64,000 nucleotides of DNA from JAJRTA01 sp965603125 (lineage in GTDB: Bacteria > Zixibacteria > MSB-5A5 > GN15 > FEB-12), in assembly GCA_965603125.1 (NCBI GenBank), contig CBFDBU010000007.1, forward strand, positions 1 through 64,000, given 5' to 3'. How positions within the stretch are numbered: position 1 is the first letter of the stretch; every line of letters starts with the position of its first letter. The notes beneath the pieces are model-generated. The model had not been told where the DNA came from and ran no database searches. It saw nothing but the letters and a program-made list of their open reading frames with translations. A program made the translations under genes and the position numbers. This document shows, in pieces, positions 60,512 through 64,000 of this stretch.

Positions 60512-62257
60512 ATGATCTTCAAGTATCCGGGCCTTCTGTCATTAGTGATTGCCTTCGCGGGCCTGGTTTTTCCCTTGCGGGTTGGTGCTGAGACGTTGGT
60601 TTCAACCGCACTTGGCGCTCGGGCGCTGGGAATGGGGGCGGCGTTTACTTCGTTGGCTGATGATCCCTCCGCTGTTTTCCATAATCCGGCTGGTCTTGGC
60701 CTGGTGGAATACGCAGAAATAACAGGTGAGTACCGCTTCCTCTCAAGGAAGGCTGAGGGCGTCCTCGTGTACGGACTTATGCCGCAGCGGGTACGCAACG
60801 GCTCAGTCGGGGCCGCGGCGCTGAGTTTTGAGGCCGAGACCGGCTTCAGCCGGAGTGGCCGTGCCTGGGGCGTTTTCAACAGGGCGGAGCAGCAGTTTCT
60901 GTTGTCTTACGGAAGGCTGTTCAATGAATATGCGCTCGGGGCCAGCCTGAAATTCACGCATTGGAGTAATTACCAGGAGTCCGCCACCACGGTCGGGCTG
61001 GACCTGGGATTCATGTACGAGATCACTCCCCAATGGTCTGTCGGCGCAGTCGCTCGCGATCTGGTCCACTCGGAACCGGACTTCGAAAGTTCAGACGAGA
61101 AAATCGACCGCATTTTTGCAGGCGGTGTGGCTGTTACGCCGCTCTGGTCCGAGCGTGACTGGGAGCTTACCGGCGCCGCCGACCTGGTGTGGAACACGGA
61201 AGACGGCTCTGGCAGGCTTCGCGTGGGCGGTGAACTGAGTCATGGCCTTCCCAACGGCATGACGCTGGTCGGTCGACTCGGCGCCGACGGCAGACGCCCG
61301 GCTGTCGGAATGGGTATGATCTGGGACTGGTTCCGAATCGACGGCGCTCTGGCCAGGTTGCCCGAGCGGGATTTCTACGAAAAAGTCGGTGTCACGTTTT
61401 CCGTGTCGGTGATCCCGGCTCCTTTCTGGTCCTGGCTGACGGCGAAGCGCGATTTGATCCCCCGGTTTGCACGTTCACGGAGCAGAGTCCCGTCCAGGGT
61501 TCCTGCTGATGACACCGACAGCCTCCGGACGGTGGAAGACCGGGAACGTGAGCCGGCGTCGCCTCCAGCGGTGCCGGTCGTTGATGGACAACCTGGAACC
61601 CCGCTCGACAGGCAGGGAAGGCTGCTCGCGCGTGCCGAAATCTATCACCAACAGCGCAACTACCAGATGGCGTTGGACCTGCTGAACCTGATTCTGGCTG
61701 ACGACCCCCAAAGCGAAAAGCCCCTGGCTCTGGCGAAAGAAGTCAGGGAAAGTCGGGAGCTCGATAAAGTGTTCGAACTGGCGTTGGCCGACAAGGCTGA
61801 ACGCGAGGGTTCCCTGCTCAAGGCGCTGGCCTCTTACAACCGGGTCCGGCAGCTTGATTCGACCAACGTGGAGGCGCAGGAAGGCAGGGCGCGAGTGGAA
61901 AACATGCTTGATGCAACGCGCCTGTCCACTCGTGGAGTGTTGACCTACAACTCCGGAGACCACGACAGCGCCAGGACCTGGTTTACCAGAGCGCTCCAAA
62001 GCGATCCGGACGATGCCGTGGCTTTGGAGTATATCAGGAAGCTCGACAGCGCTCTTTCGCGGGTGGTCTGCCTGGATGACATTGAAAGGGACTCGGTGCT
62101 CTGGGCGGTGTATCTGGAAGGTATGAATGCCAACCGGAACGGGGAATACCAAAAAGCCATTGACGCCTGGTTGAAGGTTCTTCGGGCTTACCCCAACTGC
62201 CAGGAGATACGCGAAGCCATACGTGACGCTCGCTCCAGATTGGAACTGTCGCCCTGA
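60512..62257 (+). CDS. PorV/PorQ-like outer-membrane protein with C-terminal TPR repeats
   Basis: 581 residues from ATG 60512. Signal peptide (LLSLVIAFAGLVFPLRVGA), then the PorV/PorQ-like opening ALGARALGMGAAFTSLADDPSAVFHNPAGLGL and amphipathic strands to ~310, a Pro/Arg-rich linker (~315-365), and TPR-like helices (~370-580: AEIYHQQRNYQMALDLLNLIL, YNSGDHDSARTWFTRALQSDP). The helical part should be periplasmic. Function unknown; PorV relatives act in surface-protein export in Bacteroidetes. GTG 60488 is less likely. Confidence 0.78.
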   Translation: MIFKYPGLLSLVIAFAGLVFPLRVGAETLVSTALGARALGMGAAFTSLADDPSAVFHNPAGLGLVEYAEITGEYRFLSRKAEGVLVYGLMPQRVRNGSVGAAALSFEAETGFSRSGRAWGVFNRAEQQFLLSYGRLFNEYALGASLKFTHWSNYQESATTVGLDLGFMYEITPQWSVGAVARDLVHSEPDFESSDEKIDRIFAGGVAVTPLWSERDWELTGAADLVWNTEDGSGRLRVGGELSHGLPNGMTLVGRLGADGRRPAVGMGMIWDWFRIDGALARLPERDFYEKVGVTFSVSVIPAPFWSWLTAKRDLIPRFARSRSRVPSRVPADDTDSLRTVEDREREPASPPAVPVVDGQPGTPLDRQGRLLARAEIYHQQRNYQMALDLLNLILADDPQSEKPLALAKEVRESRELDKVFELALADKAEREGSLLKALASYNRVRQLDSTNVEAQEGRARVENMLDATRLSTRGVLTYNSGDHDSARTWFTRALQSDPDDAVALEYIRKLDSALSRVVCLDDIERDSVLWAVYLEGMNANRNGEYQKAIDAWLKVLRAYPNCQEIREAIRDARSRLELSP

Positions 62258-62260
62258 TAG

Positions 62261-62281
62261 AGGGCGTTTTCCCGCCTTTTT
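62261..62281 (+). terminator. Weak intrinsic terminator
   Basis: AGGGCG-TTTTCC-CGCCTT hairpin (one G-T pair) running into TTT, directly after the PorV-like stop. Confidence 0.5.
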
Positions 62282-62319
62282 GATAGACTCCGCCCGATTG
62301 TATCGCTATTATTCGGTAT

Positions 62320-64000
62320 ATGTTTCGACGTCCGGTAAAAGAGATAAATGCGGAGTTCTCCGCCGAGGAGAAATACCTCCAGAGCATCCAGCGCACGGTC
62401 CGTGAGAGTTGCGTCGCAGCCGGCATGTCCCGCAAAGACACTTCGGCAGTGCTCCTGGCCACTGAGGAGGCGGCCACCAACATAATCCGGCACGCCTATC
62501 TCTACGAGAAGGGGGTTATCCGGCTGCGGGTCGTCATATACAAGAAACTGGTCGTATTCTCACTGATCGATTTCGGCCGCTCCTTTCACCCCAGCACAAC
62601 CGGTAAGATGGATCTGGATCACCTGGTGGAATCAGGCCGCAGGGGGGGACTCGGATTCTACATGATTCGCAAGATCATGGATTCTGTGGAGTACATTTCT
62701 TCAGCCGGTCGCAACGAACTGCGCATGATTAAGAGAATCGGGGAGAGACCGGCGGCGGGCAAGCCGCTGTTGCGACGGATGTTCTCGCTACGCGTCAGGT
62801 TCTCGTTCTGGACTCTCTTCTTCGTCTCCGTGATTATCGGCAGCGCCTTCTACTACATCGACTACGAAACCTCCCGGCACCTGCACAATCGCCTGGACGG
62901 GACGGTGCTTTCGCTGGCTCAGACCATTGCCGATCAGGCCTCGGGCTACACGCTCAGAAGTCGCTCATACGTTGAGTTCGATGAACTGGTGGTCAGTTAC
63001 AAGAGGGCCAATCCGGAACTGGAGTTGGTCGTCCTGACCGACGAGAACGGCCGGGTGGTGGGACATTCCGACGATATCCACAACATCCTCCAGGTCTACA
63101 AACCGCCCGATTCGGTTGATGTGTCGATAATAGGCCGACCTCAGCAATACACGGTGGACGGCAACCGGCGGAACTATCTTATTCTGCCCGTTGAGAAGGG
63201 TCAAGCGCAGGCGGGGCTGGTGCATGTTATTTACACCTGCGACCCGATTTCCGAGCCGCTGTCGCGCGCGCGGCGAAAGGTGGTGCTGCTCACAATTATC
63301 CTGCTGGTTTTCGGCGTGGCGGGTGTCTATATGCTGTCGAACTACTTCGTCCGGCCGATCGTCAATATCACCCGTCGTGTGCGTCGGTTCACCTCGGGTG
63401 ACCTGGAGTCGGAACTCCCCCTGGAAGGCGCCGAGGAATTCTTTGATATATCCAGGGCTTTCAACGAGATGATGACGCGCCTCAGCCAGGACCGGAAGAA
63501 CATCGTTGCCCGCGAGAAAATGGCCAAGGAAATCGAGGTCGCCTCCCAGATACAGCAGACCCTCATGCCGCGCCGGCTTCCCACTGTGGCGGGACTGGAG
63601 TTGGATGCTTTCTACAGGGCGGCTTCGGTGGTGGGGGGAGACCTCTACGACGTGTTTGAAATCGGTCCCGAGCGCTACTGCCTTGTGGTGGCCGATGTCT
63701 CAGGCAAAGGTGTGCCCGCCTCGCTGGTGATGTCGATGCTTCGTACGGTCATCCAGATCAATGCCGCCGGTGACGCCTCGGCCAGGGATACCCTCATCAG
63801 GGTCAACGGCTACCTGAAGGAAAACATGCCCGCAGGAATGTTTATCACGGTCATGTTGGCCGTCTACGACGCCGGTGCCCGGACGATACAACTGGTCTCA
63901 GCCGGTCACAATCCGATGCTGTTTTGCAGGGCCGGGTCCCGGGATGTACTCAAGATCAATCCCGCGGGAATGGCTCTGGGAATGCCGGTCACACTGGGGC
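62320..64000 (+). CDS. HATPase-TM-sensor-TM-HAMP-PP2C fusion protein (3' end cut by window)
   Basis: Open from ATG 62320 to the right edge, 560 residues seen, no stop. An N-terminal RsbW-like HATPase (~1-140; N box TEEAATNIIRHA at 48-59; GGLGFYMIRKIMD) is followed by TM1 (~161-180), an extracytoplasmic sensor (~181-315), TM2 (~321-341), HAMP (~342-395) and a SpoIIE-type PP2C (VASQIQQTLMP, GGDLYD, ADVSGKG, SAGHNPML). Kinase-type and phosphatase domains of partner switching in one membrane protein is unusual. The STAS substrate is unknown. No clear RBS. Confidence 0.88.
   Translation, partial: MFRRPVKEINAEFSAEEKYLQSIQRTVRESCVAAGMSRKDTSAVLLATEEAATNIIRHAYLYEKGVIRLRVVIYKKLVVFSLIDFGRSFHPSTTGKMDLDHLVESGRRGGLGFYMIRKIMDSVEYISSAGRNELRMIKRIGERPAAGKPLLRRMFSLRVRFSFWTLFFVSVIIGSAFYYIDYETSRHLHNRLDGTVLSLAQTIADQASGYTLRSRSYVEFDELVVSYKRANPELELVVLTDENGRVVGHSDDIHNILQVYKPPDSVDVSIIGRPQQYTVDGNRRNYLILPVEKGQAQAGLVHVIYTCDPISEPLSRARRKVVLLTIILLVFGVAGVYMLSNYFVRPIVNITRRVRRFTSGDLESELPLEGAEEFFDISRAFNEMMTRLSQDRKNIVAREKMAKEIEVASQIQQTLMPRRLPTVAGLELDAFYRAASVVGGDLYDVFEIGPERYCLVVADVSGKGVPASLVMSMLRTVIQINAAGDASARDTLIRVNGYLKENMPAGMFITVMLAVYDAGARTIQLVSAGHNPMLFCRAGSRDVLKINPAGMALGMPVTLG

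Noticed and set aside
1..64000. CRISPR array, complete insertion sequence, prophage or toxin-antitoxin locus
   Set aside because: No regularly spaced repeats, transposase, integrase or phage structural genes were seen; the only mobile-like feature is the small repeat at 41266-41532.

Overview
The window looks like a chromosomal segment of a motile, diderm bacterium, most plausibly of the FCB group and perhaps candidate phylum Zixibacteria. The lineage call is an inference from three things. Two secreted proteins end in twin dockerin-like calcium repeats of the form DISDLVYLVDYMF followed by a PC-rich tail. There is a PorV/PorQ-type outer-membrane protein. Flagellar P- and L-ring genes imply an outer membrane. 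No 16S rRNA gene is present to test it.

Layout. (1) 1-5425: tail of a secreted zinc-metalloprotease-like dockerin protein, tatC, tRNA-Gly(CCC), a PDZ/radical-SAM DUF512 protein and der. (2) 5510-9545: a partner-switching set (GAF-PP2C phosphatase, HATPase anti-sigma-type kinase, STAS antagonist) and a HEAT-repeat protein. (3) 9545-18582: two receivers, cheR, receiver, cheY, cheZ, cheA, cheB, then a PAS histidine kinase and NtrC-type activator. (4) 18766-27163: motAB, flgBC, an unknown small gene, fliEFGHIJ. (5) 27184-28493: convergent terminator, a reverse-strand dockerin protein and a small Cys-rich ORF. (6) 28704-38415: flgF, G, A, H, I, J, N, K, csrA, flgL, fliW. (7) 38512-48807: a glycosyltransferase-TPR protein, a MITE-like repeat, flagellin, fliD, fliS, an flgN-like gene, flgM and an HDOD gene. 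(8) 49102-60122: tRNA-Val(GAC) and a housekeeping run thrS-infC-rpmI-rplT-pheST-zapB-like-zapA-rny-ymdB-folD. (9) 60512-64000: a PorV-like/TPR protein and a truncated HATPase-transmembrane-HAMP-PP2C protein.

How it fits together. Regulatory sites fit a flagellar cascade. Sigma-54-type -24/-12 elements precede flgB and flgF, and a cognate kinase/activator pair is encoded here. Sigma-28-type elements precede motA, fliC and, weakly, flgN-flgK. An FlgM-like anti-sigma factor is encoded late. CsrA and FliW are both present, and the flagellin leader has eleven GGA motifs and two hairpins over the ribosome-binding region, which suggests CsrA-FliW-flagellin feedback.

Most notable: the flagellin leader architecture; a CheB whose triad Asp is Asn; infC apparently starting at ATA; a partner-switching module next to the che genes and a kinase-phosphatase fusion at the right edge; a MITE-like element upstream of fliC. 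I found no CRISPR array, complete insertion sequence or prophage. fliA, rpoN, flhAB, fliPQR, fliMN, flgDE, cheW and chemoreceptors are not in the window.
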